The notes below the pieces were generated by a model that made no database searches, had not been told where the DNA came from, and worked only from the letters and a program-made list of their open reading frames with translations. The position numbers were made by a program, and so were the translations under genes. This document shows, piece after piece, positions 42,172 through 50,894 of a stretch of 64,000 bases of DNA. Origin of the DNA: Oscillospiraceae bacterium (GTDB taxonomy: Bacteria > Bacillota > Clostridia > Oscillospirales > CAG-272); NCBI GenBank assembly GCA_015064155.1, contig SVST01000001.1:1-64000 (forward strand), given 5' to 3'. How positions within the stretch are numbered: position 1 is the stretch's first letter; each line of letters begins with the position of its first letter.

Positions 42172-42237
42172 ATCGGTATTATATAGATTATATAGATGGA
42201 TAAAAAGGAAAGACGACATCATAAAGCGTTCCGTCCT

Positions 42238-42846
42238 TCATAGATGCAGTTGCCGATCTTCTATAATATTTCCTTTTTCAACGTTGGCATCGATCAGCTC
42301 CCGGGTATAGTTCCATATTTCCGTTGAGCCTTTGCTTGATGTCTGCTGTCTGCCGAAAACTTGCGATCTTTTTACCTCATGCGCGCGCCAATCGGCTCCG
42401 TCATTGGCATGATTGAGCAGGAGAGGCTGGAAGTTGTCCATCACCCTTGCAAAGCGTGCTTCCGCGGATTCTCCCGCTTCAAATTCTTCGAACAGTGCGC
42501 GAAGCTCGTCGCGCTGGTCTTCGGGAAGCATTCCAAACAGACGGTCGGCTGCTTTTTCCTCGCGCTCTTTTTGTGTTTGCAATGCTTTGGTGTCGTAAGC
42601 GTAGGTATCTCCCGCGTCAATTTCTACGATGTCGTGCACAAGAGCCATCATCATCGCTTTGGCAACGTCAAATTCTTCATTGGCATATTCCTTCAAAAGG
42701 TAAATCATCATTGCCATGTGCCACGCGTGTTCGGCATCGTTCTCACGCCTTTCGTATCCGATCAGGTGTGTTTGACGAAAGATATTCTTTTCCTTATCGG
42801 CTTCCAGTATAAAAGCCAACTGCTTTTCAAAACGTTCTTTATTCAT
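42238..42846 (-). CDS. HD-domain phosphohydrolase (YfbR-like)
   Basis: 202 residues. The metal-binding HD motif occurs in NDAEHAWHMAM (about 36-46) and ALVHDIVEIDAGD (about 66-78), with the later Asp in ARVMDNFQPLLLNH (about 134-147). The HD-type layout matches 5'-nucleotidases or dNMP phosphohydrolases (YfbR/HDDC2 group). It starts 11 bases after the niaR stop, with only a weak ribosome binding site, so translation is probably coupled. In an NAD operon it may remove nucleotides such as NMN or nicotinate mononucleotide; this is inference. Confidence 0.82.
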   Translation of the reverse strand: MNKERFEKQLAFILEADKEKNIFRQTHLIGYERRENDAEHAWHMAMMIYLLKEYANEEFDVAKAMMMALVHDIVEIDAGDTYAYDTKALQTQKEREEKAADRLFGMLPEDQRDELRALFEEFEAGESAEARFARVMDNFQPLLLNHANDGADWRAHEVKRSQVFGRQQTSSKGSTEIWNYTRELIDANVEKGNIIEDRQLHL

Positions 42847-42856
42847 GATGATACCG

Positions 42857-43369
42857 TTATATTTCGGGAGCAATATAGTTTTTGCTGGCAAGTGCAAATT
42901 CGATTTTGTCAAGCAGCTCATCGCTCGAAGCACGGACGGTATGGTAGTGATAGCCGCCCGTTATGTGCATCAGCTCCACGGATTTTCCCGAACGAACGCT
43001 CTCAATAAATTGATCTATTTGGGAACGGGATGAAATATTCAGCCTTGCCTGCATTTTTCCGTATGCCTTGTGCCAAACGTACACGTCGGCTACGGTGCCG
43101 CCGAGGTCGACGATCGTTTGCAATTCGTCCTCTGTTTGCTCGGTTGTGTGAAGCAGCTTAAACACTCTTTCCTTGAAAGGGGAAGACCGAATAACGTATC
43201 CCGCGTTTGTAGCAAAGATATCGTTTCCTTGTTCCTTCAAGATTGAAATGTCACGCACGATGATCTGTCGGGAAACTCCGAATTTCTCCGAAAGCTCGCT
43301 TCCGGATACGGCTTTCTTTTCCGATAACAGCAAATTGACTATGCTTTTTCTTCTCTCGTCCGATTTCAT
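42857..43369 (-). CDS. niaR: NiaR, niacin-responsive repressor of NAD synthesis
   Basis: 170 residues. An N-terminal helix-turn-helix (about 6-55, SGSELSEKFGVSRQIIVRDISILKEQG) is followed by a 3H domain, named for three conserved histidines and visible around FKLLHTTEQT, YVWHKAYG and HITGGYHYHTV. NiaR binds nicotinic acid (or nicotinamide) and represses NAD synthesis and niacin uptake genes. It is cotranscribed with nadABC, so it controls its own operon. Confidence 0.93.
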   Translation of the reverse strand: MKSDERRKSIVNLLLSEKKAVSGSELSEKFGVSRQIIVRDISILKEQGNDIFATNAGYVIRSSPFKERVFKLLHTTEQTEDELQTIVDLGGTVADVYVWHKAYGKMQARLNISSRSQIDQFIESVRSGKSVELMHITGGYHYHTVRASSDELLDKIEFALASKNYIAPEI

Positions 43370-43389
43370 TTGTTTACCCGTTTCGCATT

Positions 43390-44241
43390 TTATATTGCGT
43401 GAAGATTCTTCAGCGAAAGATCGAGAATCGGCGAGGAGTGGGTCAGAGCACCGCTGGAGATATAGTCAACGCCGATGTCAACGAGGCGAGCGACGTTCTC
43501 TCTCGTGACATTACCGCTGCACTCGGTTTCTGCCTTGCCACGGCAAAGCGCAACTGCCGTTTTCATATCCTCAACGCACATATTGTCAAGCATGATGATA
43601 TCGGCGCCTGCTTCGAGTGCTTCCTTCAGCATATCAAGGTTTTCAACCTCTATTTCGATCTTACGAACGAAAGGCGCATATTCCTTTGCCATTCGAACGG
43701 CTTCCTTTACACCGCCGGCTGCACCGATGTGGTTGTCCTTGAGAAGAATCCCGTCGCTGAGGTTGTATCTGTGGTTATAACCGCCGCCAACCTTAACCGA
43801 ATATTTTTCAAAGATGCGCATATTGGGGGTTGTTTTTCTTGTATCAAGCAGCTTGGTTTTCGTGCCTTTCAGAAGATCTGCGATTTCTCTGGTGTAGGTT
43901 GCAATACCACTCATCCTCTGCAAATAGTTGAGCGCGGTTCTCTCGCCCGAAAGCAGCACGCGAATATCACCGCGTACAAGACCGATCTTCTCGCCGTTCT
44001 TTACGGTGTCCCCATCCTTGCAATAGAAAAGGACCTCCGTCTTTTCGTCGAGAAGCTCAAATACTCTTTTGAACACATCAAGACCGGCAATCACTCCGTC
44101 CTGCTTGCAGATCAGGTCTACCTCGCCCGCCTGATAGTGGGGCATTACGGAATTGGTGGTAATGTCCTCGCTCGTGATATCCTCGCGCAGAGCCAGCAAA
44201 ATCAGCTCGTCGGCGTTCATTTTCATCGTAATATTATTCAT
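43390..44241 (-). CDS. nadC: Quinolinate phosphoribosyltransferase (nicotinate-nucleotide pyrophosphorylase)
   Basis: 283 residues. The N-terminal domain and the alpha/beta barrel carry LSGERTALNYLQRMSGIAT (about 92-110), TRKTTPNMR (about 129-137) and GGGYNHRYNLSDGILLKDNHI (about 150-170, split here in two). Conserved Arg, His and Lys residues of the active site are present. The enzyme converts quinolinate and PRPP to nicotinate mononucleotide. ATG 44241 was taken because a GGAG site lies upstream and it overlaps nadB by 8 bp; the longer frame starts inside nadB. Confidence 0.96.
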   Translation of the reverse strand: MNNITMKMNADELILLALREDITSEDITTNSVMPHYQAGEVDLICKQDGVIAGLDVFKRVFELLDEKTEVLFYCKDGDTVKNGEKIGLVRGDIRVLLSGERTALNYLQRMSGIATYTREIADLLKGTKTKLLDTRKTTPNMRIFEKYSVKVGGGYNHRYNLSDGILLKDNHIGAAGGVKEAVRMAKEYAPFVRKIEIEVENLDMLKEALEAGADIIMLDNMCVEDMKTAVALCRGKAETECSGNVTRENVARLVDIGVDYISSGALTHSSPILDLSLKNLHAI

Positions 44242-45511
44242 GGCTAAGTCGCTCCTTTTCGATTGCCGCAAGAACGGCGGCTTTATATTCTTCTTGGTAG
44301 TTTTCGTATTTTGTTTTGTCAACGGTGACCTCGGGCTTGTCCGTCAGTGGCTCGTAGCCCTCCGTCATGTGCTTGGCGGCACGCTTGGCGAACACAAGGC
44401 TTTCCAAGAGCGAATTGCTTGCCAGACGGTTTCTGCCGTGCACACCGTTACAAGCGGTTTCGCCCGCTGCATACAGACGCTCCATAGAGGTCTTGCTGTA
44501 GCGGTCAACGTCGATTCCGCCCATAAAGTAGTGTTGGGAGGGAACAACCGGAATCGGCTCCTTCGTTGCATCATAGCCCTCGTCAAGACAACGCTGATAG
44601 ATGTTCGGGAAGTGGGTTCTGATCTCTTCCTCGGGAATGGGGGCAAGCGAGAGCCAAACGTGCTTTGTGCCTTCCTTTTTCATTTCCGCAAAGATGGCAT
44701 TTGCCACCACGTCGCGGGGAAGCAGCTCGTTGACGAATCTTTCGCCCTTGGCGTTGAGCAAGATCGCACCCTCGCCTCTGACCGACTCGGAAATCAGAAA
44801 CTCACGGCTTCCTTCCTTTTCGGTATAAAGGGTTGTGGGATGGATCTGAATATAGTCGATGTGTTGAAGCTTAATGCCGTATTTGAGGGCAAGTGCGATG
44901 GCATCGCCCGTCAGATGCTTGTAGTTGGTGGAATGCTCGAAGATTCCGCCGATGCCGCCCGTTGCAAGCACGGTGTAGTCGGCTTGAATAGCGGAATATA
45001 CACCGTTTTCGTCGTGACCGATGATCCCGTGGCACTCGTTGCCGTCGGTGATGAGGTCAACCATCGTGTAATTTTCAATGATGGTAATATTTTCTTTGTT
45101 TCTTGCCGTTTCGAGAAGGTGGGAGGTGATTTCCTTGCCCGTTTCGTCCTCATGGAACAGAATGCGCCCGTGGGAGTGTGCACCCTCGCGGGTGTAAACG
45201 AACTTCTCACCGTTTTTCTCAAAGCGAACACCAAAGGATACGAGATCCGAGATGACCTCTTGCGAGGAATGGATCATGATATGAACCGAGTCGGGATTGT
45301 TCTCGTAATGTCCCGCCTTCATCGTATCCTCGTAGAAGGAATCGTAATCGTCCTCGTCACGCAAAACGCAGATGCCGCCCTGGGCGAGATAGGAATCGCT
45401 TCTGCGCGCCTTATTTTTGGTTACGATTGTGATATTCTTTTCGCTCGGCAAATTCAAGGCACAGTATAAGCCTGCAACGCCGCTTCCTACGATTAAAACG
45501 TCTGCTTTCAT
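44234..45511 (-). CDS. nadB: L-aspartate oxidase, short form
   Basis: 425 residues. The FAD-binding GSGVAGLYCALNL (about 8-20) and the fumarate reductase-type capping domain follow. The flavin site is completed by VLATGGIGGIFE (about 176-187), HGRNRLASNSLLESLVF (about 362-378) and the catalytic Arg/His residues. It oxidises aspartate to iminoaspartate for NadA. It lacks most of the C-terminal helical domain of the about 540-residue E. coli enzyme, ending at ERLSHE with a natural stop. Confidence 0.93.
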   Translation of the reverse strand: MKADVLIVGSGVAGLYCALNLPSEKNITIVTKNKARRSDSYLAQGGICVLRDEDDYDSFYEDTMKAGHYENNPDSVHIMIHSSQEVISDLVSFGVRFEKNGEKFVYTREGAHSHGRILFHEDETGKEITSHLLETARNKENITIIENYTMVDLITDGNECHGIIGHDENGVYSAIQADYTVLATGGIGGIFEHSTNYKHLTGDAIALALKYGIKLQHIDYIQIHPTTLYTEKEGSREFLISESVRGEGAILLNAKGERFVNELLPRDVVANAIFAEMKKEGTKHVWLSLAPIPEEEIRTHFPNIYQRCLDEGYDATKEPIPVVPSQHYFMGGIDVDRYSKTSMERLYAAGETACNGVHGRNRLASNSLLESLVFAKRAAKHMTEGYEPLTDKPEVTVDKTKYENYQEEYKAAVLAAIEKERLSHE

Positions 45512-45516
45512 TTTCG

Positions 45517-46416
45517 TTACCTTCCAAGCTCTAACATTTTGTCAAGAGGACGAAGCGCACCCTCCATAACCGATTGTTCTACCTGCACCTCGTTATCTTC
45601 CTTTTCCAACACGGACAGAATTGCTTGTGCGGTGTTCAGCTTCATATCGGGGCAGCAGGGATGCGGTACGGGATAGAAGAATTTCTTGTCGGGGTTATCG
45701 GTCACGAGCTGATAGTCAACACCGTCCTCGGTGCAGATAATAAACTCGGTTTGACTGCTGTTTTTTGCATACGCAATTATTTCCGCCGTACTGCCGATGA
45801 AATCCGAGATGGCAAGCAGCGCGGGCTCGCACTCGGGGTGAATGAGGACGGGAGCTGCGGGATGCTCATCCTTTAGCTTTTGAAGCTGCTCTACGGTAAT
45901 TGCCGCATGGATCGGACAGCAACCGTCGTTGACGATGATATTCTTCTCGGGAACCTGCTTTGCAACGTAGCGACCGAGATTGCGGTCGGGGACAAAGAAG
46001 ATGTTCTTGTTGGGGAGGGAACGCACAATCTTCACCGCATTGGAGGAGGTTACGCATACGTCGCTTTGGCATTTGATCGCAGCAGTGGAGTTGATGTAGC
46101 AAACTACCGCCAAGTCGTCGTATTCTTTTCTCATCTCTTCAATCTTTCCCCGGGCTACCATGTGCGCCATCGGACAGTCTGCCGTGAGGTCGGGCATCAA
46201 TACCTTTTTGTCGGGATTCAATATTTTCGCACTCTCGCCCATAAAGGACACACCGCAAAATACGATGATATCTGCCGTGCTGTTCTTGGCAATTTTGGCA
46301 AGATAGAAGGAATCGCCAACGTAGTCGGCAACCTCCTGCGCCTCGGCGGGTGCGTAGTAATGCGTCAGAATGACCGCATTTTTCTCTTTTTTCAGCTTTT
46401 CAATCTTTTCCTTCAT
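45517..46416 (-). CDS. nadA: Quinolinate synthase
   Basis: 299 residues. This 4Fe-4S enzyme condenses iminoaspartate and dihydroxyacetone phosphate to quinolinate. Motifs include AVILTHYYAPAEAQEVADYVGD (about 14-35; split), CGVSFMGESAKIL, VVCYINSTAAIKC, DRNLGRYVA, and HPCCPDMKLN (about 260-269). The three cluster Cys occur in the motifs with Cys above. It is the first gene of the operon, with AAAGG upstream of the ATG. Confidence 0.96.
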   Translation of the reverse strand: MKEKIEKLKKEKNAVILTHYYAPAEAQEVADYVGDSFYLAKIAKNSTADIIVFCGVSFMGESAKILNPDKKVLMPDLTADCPMAHMVARGKIEEMRKEYDDLAVVCYINSTAAIKCQSDVCVTSSNAVKIVRSLPNKNIFFVPDRNLGRYVAKQVPEKNIIVNDGCCPIHAAITVEQLQKLKDEHPAAPVLIHPECEPALLAISDFIGSTAEIIAYAKNSSQTEFIICTEDGVDYQLVTDNPDKKFFYPVPHPCCPDMKLNTAQAILSVLEKEDNEVQVEQSVMEGALRPLDKMLELGR

Positions 46417-46459
46417 GTCAACCTTTCCTTATCTGTTGAACGACTGCTTAACGTCTATT

Positions 46460-46488
46460 ATTATACACCTTTCATGGTCACCTGTCAA
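46460..46488 (-). promoter_or_regulatory. Promoter of the nad operon
   Basis: Leftward TTGACA (46483-46488), 17-base spacer, TATAAT (46460-46465), both consensus. NiaR is expected to bind near here, but no operator could be assigned with confidence. Confidence 0.88.
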
Positions 46489-46555
46489 TAGAAGCTGTAA
46501 ACTTTTGCGGGGTAATAAGTGACAAATCTTTCGCAGAATCCAAGTACCGTTTCAT

Positions 46556-46645
46556 AAAAAACGTCATTTTTGACAAAGTCGTGCGTGACGTTTTGGCATA
46601 ACGAAACGGTAGCCCCGCTTCCAATCGAAGTCGGGACTACCGTTT
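46556..46645 (-). terminator. Two hairpins downstream of the paaK operon
   Basis: A first stem (ACGGTAG.. with CTACCGT, 46606-46642) and a second (ACGTCA/TGACGT, 46561-46591) follow the MaoC-like gene. The second has a T-run on the leftward strand and is the likely terminator. Confidence 0.65.
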
Positions 46646-46654
46646 TTTTTCTTT

Positions 46655-47107
46655 TTATGCATTTGTCAGGTTATTCGTCGTTTTTTTACATTTGACGATG
46701 GCTTCTGTCACATCCTTCAAAACAAGGACTCCGTTTTGGTTCCGTGCTTCAATGGTGACCTCCACCAATCCGTTTTTCTCGTTTCTTTTGATCAGATTCG
46801 TAATGGTTGCTTGTCCCGTTAAAACGTCGTCGGCAAACACGGGCTTCAGCCATTCGATTTTGGTGGATTTCCCGGCAAGCAGCTCCTCCCCGAAAAAATC
46901 AACCTCAAGGTACTTTGCCCAAACCGACATAAAGGACATGACTCCCGGCGCGATCAGCTTGCCAAAGGGAGTGGTTTTTGCATATTCCTCGTCGGTGTGA
47001 AGCGGTATATTGTCGTAGTCCTTGGCGAAAGCCAACATTTTTTCTTTTGAAATGACGGCAGGGGAAATCTCTACCGTCATTCCGATTTGTAAATTATCAA
47101 AATACAT
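46655..47107 (-). CDS. MaoC-like hotdog dehydratase
   Basis: 150 residues. It has a hotdog fold of the MaoC / (R)-enoyl-CoA hydratase type, seen in FAKDYDNIPLHTDEEYAK (about 26-43; the Asp-x4-His pair is the catalytic motif) and FGKLIAPGVMS (about 47-57). Such proteins hydrate or dehydrate CoA- or ACP-thioesters. It is the last gene of the operon with phenylacetate-CoA ligase, so an aryl- or acyl-CoA substrate is plausible. ATG 47107 follows a GGTG site; a GTG 12 bases upstream is also possible. Confidence 0.8.
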   Translation of the reverse strand: MYFDNLQIGMTVEISPAVISKEKMLAFAKDYDNIPLHTDEEYAKTTPFGKLIAPGVMSFMSVWAKYLEVDFFGEELLAGKSTKIEWLKPVFADDVLTGQATITNLIKRNEKNGLVEVTIEARNQNGVLVLKDVTEAIVKCKKTTNNLTNA

Positions 47108-47127
47108 GTTTGTCACCAAATATCGCG

Positions 47128-47592
47128 TTATAGGATAACTTCCATTCCAATCTTCTGGGGAACAAGCCCTTGCGCCTCGTAAAATCGCAGTGCGGAACGA
47201 TTACAGCTCCACACGTTGAGCGTCAAGTTATAACAGCCGTTCTCCCTTGCAAGGCGGCAAGCAGCCTCGTACAGCTCTTTTCCGATGTGTCTTCCGCGTA
47301 AGCTTTCATCCACACACAGGTCGTCGATATACAAGGTTTTGATATCGGTCATAACTGCGTGATCAATATGCCGTTGGTAGATGCAAAAGCAATATCCCAA
47401 AACCTTGTCGTTTTCGTCCACGGCAACGAGGATCGGTCTGGATTCATCCGTTAACAGATTTTTCAGCTCTTCCTCGGAATACTTTCTTCCCACGTTAAAG
47501 AGATCGGGTCTTCCTTGGTGGTGAACCAGACAAACCTGCAGCAACAGATCGCTGATGACGGGAATATCCTTTTCGATTGCTTGTCGTATCAT
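47128..47592 (-). CDS. GNAT-family N-acetyltransferase
   Basis: 154 residues. The acetyl-CoA binding segment is CVDESLRGRHIGKELYEAA (about 93-111), the R/QxxGxG/A pattern, and the preceding strand is LYIDDLCV. A typical NVWSCNRSALRFYEAQGL follows (about 124-141). The acceptor is unknown. It lies 8 bp after DAHP synthase and 20 bp before the MaoC-like gene. Its place in the operon does not reveal a role. Confidence 0.88.
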   Translation of the reverse strand: MIRQAIEKDIPVISDLLLQVCLVHHQGRPDLFNVGRKYSEEELKNLLTDESRPILVAVDENDKVLGYCFCIYQRHIDHAVMTDIKTLYIDDLCVDESLRGRHIGKELYEAACRLARENGCYNLTLNVWSCNRSALRFYEAQGLVPQKIGMEVIL

Positions 47593-47599
47593 TTTCGTG

Positions 47600-48628
47600 T
47601 TACAGCTTATCCGCAAGATCAAGAATGAGGCGTTCGGTCTTTTCCCAACCAAGGCACGGGTCGGTGATGGATTTGCCGAATACGTGCTCGCCGATGCTCT
47701 GTGCGCCGTCCTCAAGGTAGCTTTCGATCATCAGACCCTTTACCAGCCGTTTGATATCGGCATTCTGGTTGCGGCTGTGAACGATATCCTTGGCAATGCG
47801 AACCTGCTCCAGATACTTCTTACCGGAGTTGTTGTGGTTGGTGTCAACGATAATAGAGGGGTTCGTGAGATTGGACTTTGCATACAGCTCTTCCACGCGA
47901 AGCAGATCCTCGTAGTGATAGTTGGAAACGTTTCTTCCCGCATAGTCAATGTATCCGCGAAGAATGGCGTGCGCGTAAGCGTTACCCTCGCTCGTGACCT
48001 CCCAGCCACGGTAAATAAAGGTATGGCTGGATTGCGCAGCAACAATAGAGTTCATCATCACGCTCAGATCACCGCCGGTTGGATTTTTCATACCGACGGG
48101 AACCCCGACACCGCTGGCGGTCAGTCTGTGCTGTTGGTTTTCCACGGATCTTGCGCCCACTGCGACGTAGGAAAGGAGATCGGAGAGATAGCGGTGGTTT
48201 TCGGGATACAGCATTTCGTCGGCGCAGGAAAAATCATAATCACGCAAAGCGGCTAAATGCAATTCGCGAATCGAAACGATTCCTTTATACATGTCGGGCA
48301 TAGCATCGGGATCGGGCTGATGGAGCATGCCCTTGTAGCCTTGCCCCGTGGTTCTGGGCTTGTTGGTGTAGATGCGGGGAATGATGATAATTTTGTCTGA
48401 CACCTGCTCCTCAATTCTGCGAAGTCTTGAAATATATTCCAGCACGGGCTCGCTGTGGTCGGCAGAGCACGGACCGATCACGAGGATAAACTTTTCGGAT
48501 CTGCCGTCAAACACGGCGCGGATGCTTTCGTCGCGTGCTGCCTTGACCGCTTCCATGCGATCGGTCAGGGGATATTCTTTCTTAACCTCCAGTGGGATAG
48601 GGAGCTTTCTGTGGAAAATCATTTGCAT
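47600..48628 (-). CDS. DAHP synthase, first step of the shikimate pathway
   Basis: 342 residues, class I (AroFGH) type. The motifs GPCSADH (about 52-58), PRIYTNKPRTTGQGYKG (about 78-94), GARSVENQQHR (about 158-168), GVPVGMKNPTGGD (about 174-186) and DTNHNNSGKK (about 258-267) bind PEP, phosphate, metal and erythrose 4-phosphate. It condenses PEP and erythrose 4-phosphate to DAHP. It has no fused chorismate mutase. It is cotranscribed with an ACT protein that may act as a separate allosteric subunit, and it is under the Phe T-box leader. Confidence 0.95.
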   Translation of the reverse strand: MQMIFHRKLPIPLEVKKEYPLTDRMEAVKAARDESIRAVFDGRSEKFILVIGPCSADHSEPVLEYISRLRRIEEQVSDKIIIIPRIYTNKPRTTGQGYKGMLHQPDPDAMPDMYKGIVSIRELHLAALRDYDFSCADEMLYPENHRYLSDLLSYVAVGARSVENQQHRLTASGVGVPVGMKNPTGGDLSVMMNSIVAAQSSHTFIYRGWEVTSEGNAYAHAILRGYIDYAGRNVSNYHYEDLLRVEELYAKSNLTNPSIIVDTNHNNSGKKYLEQVRIAKDIVHSRNQNADIKRLVKGLMIESYLEDGAQSIGEHVFGKSITDPCLGWEKTERLILDLADKL

Positions 48629-48718
48629 GGGATGCTAACCTCCGAGTTTTGCGTTGTAAAAGGGGATTCGTACTGTTTCGTACGTGTTGCAGGATGGAAC
48701 GACCGTACATCCCACAGA

Positions 48719-48775
48719 TTGAGAGAACAAGCGGAGTGGGGGAGAAGAAAGGGGGCTTTTTGCTTGTTCTCTCAA
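48719..48775. repeat. 14-bp inverted repeat in the ACT-DAHP synthase gap
   Basis: TTGAGAGAACAAGC (48719-48732) and GCTTGTTCTCTCAA (48762-48775) pair perfectly with a 29-base G/A-rich loop. There is no T-run on the leftward strand. A shorter repeat (CGTAC/GTACG with 6 bases between) lies at about 48678-48693. Both could modulate aroF expression within the operon. Confidence 0.5.
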
Positions 48776-48785
48776 AGGGGTTGGA

Positions 48786-49217
48786 TTAAAGCTTGTTGAT
48801 ATCGGCTTCGGAAATCATTTTGAAGCCTTTTTCCGTAAGAGCCGCTTCGGCAACAGCGTTGTTTTCCACGCGGAAGACAACGTATGCGTGCTTTTCGGTG
48901 CGCGCCATAAATGCATAGAGATATTCTACGTTGATATCGGCTTTGTCAAGCACGTCAAGGGCTTCGGTCAGCTTTCCGGGCTCGTCACCGATCTTTACAC
49001 CGACCACGTCGATGACCTTGATCACGTATCCGTTTTTCGCCAGAACGTCTTCGGCGGTTTTCTCATCGTCTACGATCAAACGGAGAATTCCGAAATCCTG
49101 CGTTTCGGCAATGGAAAGCGCTCTCATGTTGATGTTGTTTTTCGCGAGGATATCGGTAACCGAAACCACCGTTCCTTTTTTATTTTGTACAAATACGGTC
49201 AACTGTTTAATAGCCAT
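48786..49217 (-). CDS. Tandem ACT-domain protein
   Basis: 143 residues with two ACT domains (about 1-70 and 71-143). The first reads LTVFVQNKKGTVVSVTDILAKNNI and the second VDVVGVKIGDEPGKLTEALDVLDKADI. ACT domains bind amino acids and transmit feedback. In Clostridia such a protein is often next to phenylacetate-CoA ligase. Here it lies between paaK and DAHP synthase and could sense an aromatic amino acid or regulate either enzyme. The start follows AAAGGAGCAACGAAA. Confidence 0.88.
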   Translation of the reverse strand: MAIKQLTVFVQNKKGTVVSVTDILAKNNINMRALSIAETQDFGILRLIVDDEKTAEDVLAKNGYVIKVIDVVGVKIGDEPGKLTEALDVLDKADINVEYLYAFMARTEKHAYVVFRVENNAVAEAALTEKGFKMISEADINKL

Positions 49218-49233
49218 TTTCGTTGCTCCTTTC

Positions 49234-50544
49234 TTAAATCAGCTTGCGCTTGTCGATTACGCGAACAGCCTTGCCTTCGCTTCTTGCGATGGTCTTGGGC
49301 GGAACAAGATGTACCGCGGGATTGATGCCGAGCATCGTTTTCATAGCACCTGCCAGCGATTTTTCCATTGCCATGATATCGCTGACCTTATCCGTGAACA
49401 TTTCGGTCGTCATTTCCACGTTTACGTCAAAGGTATCGTTGTTCTTAACTCTGTCAACCACGATCTGGTAGTTGGGTTGATAGCCCTCGTTCAAAAGAAC
49501 GGTTTCGATCTGGCTCGGGAAGACGTTTACACCGCGGATGATCAGCATATCGTCGGTTCTGCCCATGGGCTTCGCCATCTTAATCAAGGTTCGTCCACAA
49601 GAGCATTTCTTACGCGAGAGGACGCAGATATCGCGGGTACGGTAACGGAGAAGCGGGAAGGCTTCTTTGTCCAGAGAGGTGAAGACCAATTCACCCTTGC
49701 TGCCCTCGGGAAGCACCTCACCGGTTTCGGGATCGATGATCTCTGCATAGAAGTGGTCCTCGTTGACGTGCATACCGGTCTGCTCACAGCATTCAAATGC
49801 AACACCGGGACCGCTGGTTTCGGTCAGACCGTAAATATCGTATGCCTTGATACCAAGGGTTGCTTCGATGCCACGGCGCATCTCTTCGGTCCAGGGCTCT
49901 GCACCGAAGATACCTGCCTTCAGCGGAATATCCTCGGGCTTATATCCCATTTCCTTAAGGTTCTCGCCAATGTATGCCGCATAGGAGGGGGTACAGCAAA
50001 GAATGGTTGCGCTCAGGTCGGTCATAAACTGAATCTGACGCTCGGTGTTACCCGAGGACATCGGAAGCGTCAAGCAGCCAACTTTATGGGAGCCGCCGTT
50101 GAGTCCGGGACCGCCGGTGAAAAGACCGTAGCCGTATGCCACCTGACAAACGTCCTTTTTGGTTCCGCCTGCCGCCATGATCGCGCGGGCGCAGCAATCC
50201 TCCCAAAGGTCAACGTCGTGCTGGGTGTAGAATGCCACAACGCGTCTTCCCGTGGTTCCCGAAGTGGACTGAATGCGGACGCACTCGTCCAGAGGCTTTG
50301 CCAAAAGACCGTAAGGATATGCATCGCGCAGATCGGCTTTGGTGAGGAAGGGAAGCTTGCAAAGATCTTCGATTCCATGGATATCCTCGGGGCGAACGCC
50401 CTTTTTGTCCATGAGATCGCGATAGTAGGGGACGTTTTCGTAAACGTGCTTGACCTGCTTGACCAGCTTTTCCGATTGGAGCTTTTTCAGGTCTTCAACA
50501 GGCATTGTTTCGATTTCTTTTTGGAAGTAATTTTGCTGTGCCAT
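49234..50544 (-). CDS. paaK: Phenylacetate-CoA ligase
   Basis: 436 residues, cytosolic adenylate-forming ligase. The ATP motif is STSGTTGRRVV (about 91-101), with later IYGLTETSGPG (about 234-244), RTRDICVL and the C-terminal domain signature GRTDDMLIIRGVNVFPSQIE (about 321-340). The Cys-rich loop LSRKKCSCGRT is present in this anaerobic group. It makes phenylacetyl-CoA (or indoleacetyl-CoA or another aryl-CoA). It is the first gene after the Phe T-box leader. The start MAQQ was chosen because AAAGGA is 11 bases upstream; an earlier ATG overlaps that site. Confidence 0.94.
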   Translation of the reverse strand: MAQQNYFQKEIETMPVEDLKKLQSEKLVKQVKHVYENVPYYRDLMDKKGVRPEDIHGIEDLCKLPFLTKADLRDAYPYGLLAKPLDECVRIQSTSGTTGRRVVAFYTQHDVDLWEDCCARAIMAAGGTKKDVCQVAYGYGLFTGGPGLNGGSHKVGCLTLPMSSGNTERQIQFMTDLSATILCCTPSYAAYIGENLKEMGYKPEDIPLKAGIFGAEPWTEEMRRGIEATLGIKAYDIYGLTETSGPGVAFECCEQTGMHVNEDHFYAEIIDPETGEVLPEGSKGELVFTSLDKEAFPLLRYRTRDICVLSRKKCSCGRTLIKMAKPMGRTDDMLIIRGVNVFPSQIETVLLNEGYQPNYQIVVDRVKNNDTFDVNVEMTTEMFTDKVSDIMAMEKSLAGAMKTMLGINPAVHLVPPKTIARSEGKAVRVIDKRKLI

Positions 50545-50605
50545 TTTGTGTTTCATCCTTTCTTGTGCTTTTCGCTTTTGTGCTTTTGTTCGGAGCGAGA
50601 ACCGC

Positions 50606-50888
50606 AAAACAAAACGTCCTCTGCATTCCGAAAAGAATACAGAGGACGAGAAATACAATCCCGTGGTACCACCTCAGTTCGCCGCCACCTCACGGTGACG
50701 ACCTTTTCAGGTACTATCATACCCCAGTTCTGTAACGGGAACACCCGTTGCATCCTACTACGGATTTCTCCGATTCAGCGCACTGCTAACAGAATGAATT
50801 CGAGATGGACGCCCCCATTGCCTCGCACCAACCGGCAACTCTCTCCAGGTTCTTTCCAACCTACTGGTTTCTGCTCCTCGCATTTACT
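50606..50888 (-). promoter_or_regulatory. T-box leader of the paaK operon (specifier TTC, phenylalanine)
   Basis: The leftward strand contains the T-box core GAGGTGGTACCACGGG near 50659-50674 and a terminator stem CGTCCTCTG/CAGAGGACG (50615-50648) followed by TTTTGTTTT. Aligned to the Ile and Trp leaders of this window, the specifier codon is TTC (50796-50798 read leftward), after GAA and about 90 bases from the start. This predicts induction when tRNA-Phe is uncharged. Confidence 0.88.
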
Positions 50889-50894
50889 ACGTGC

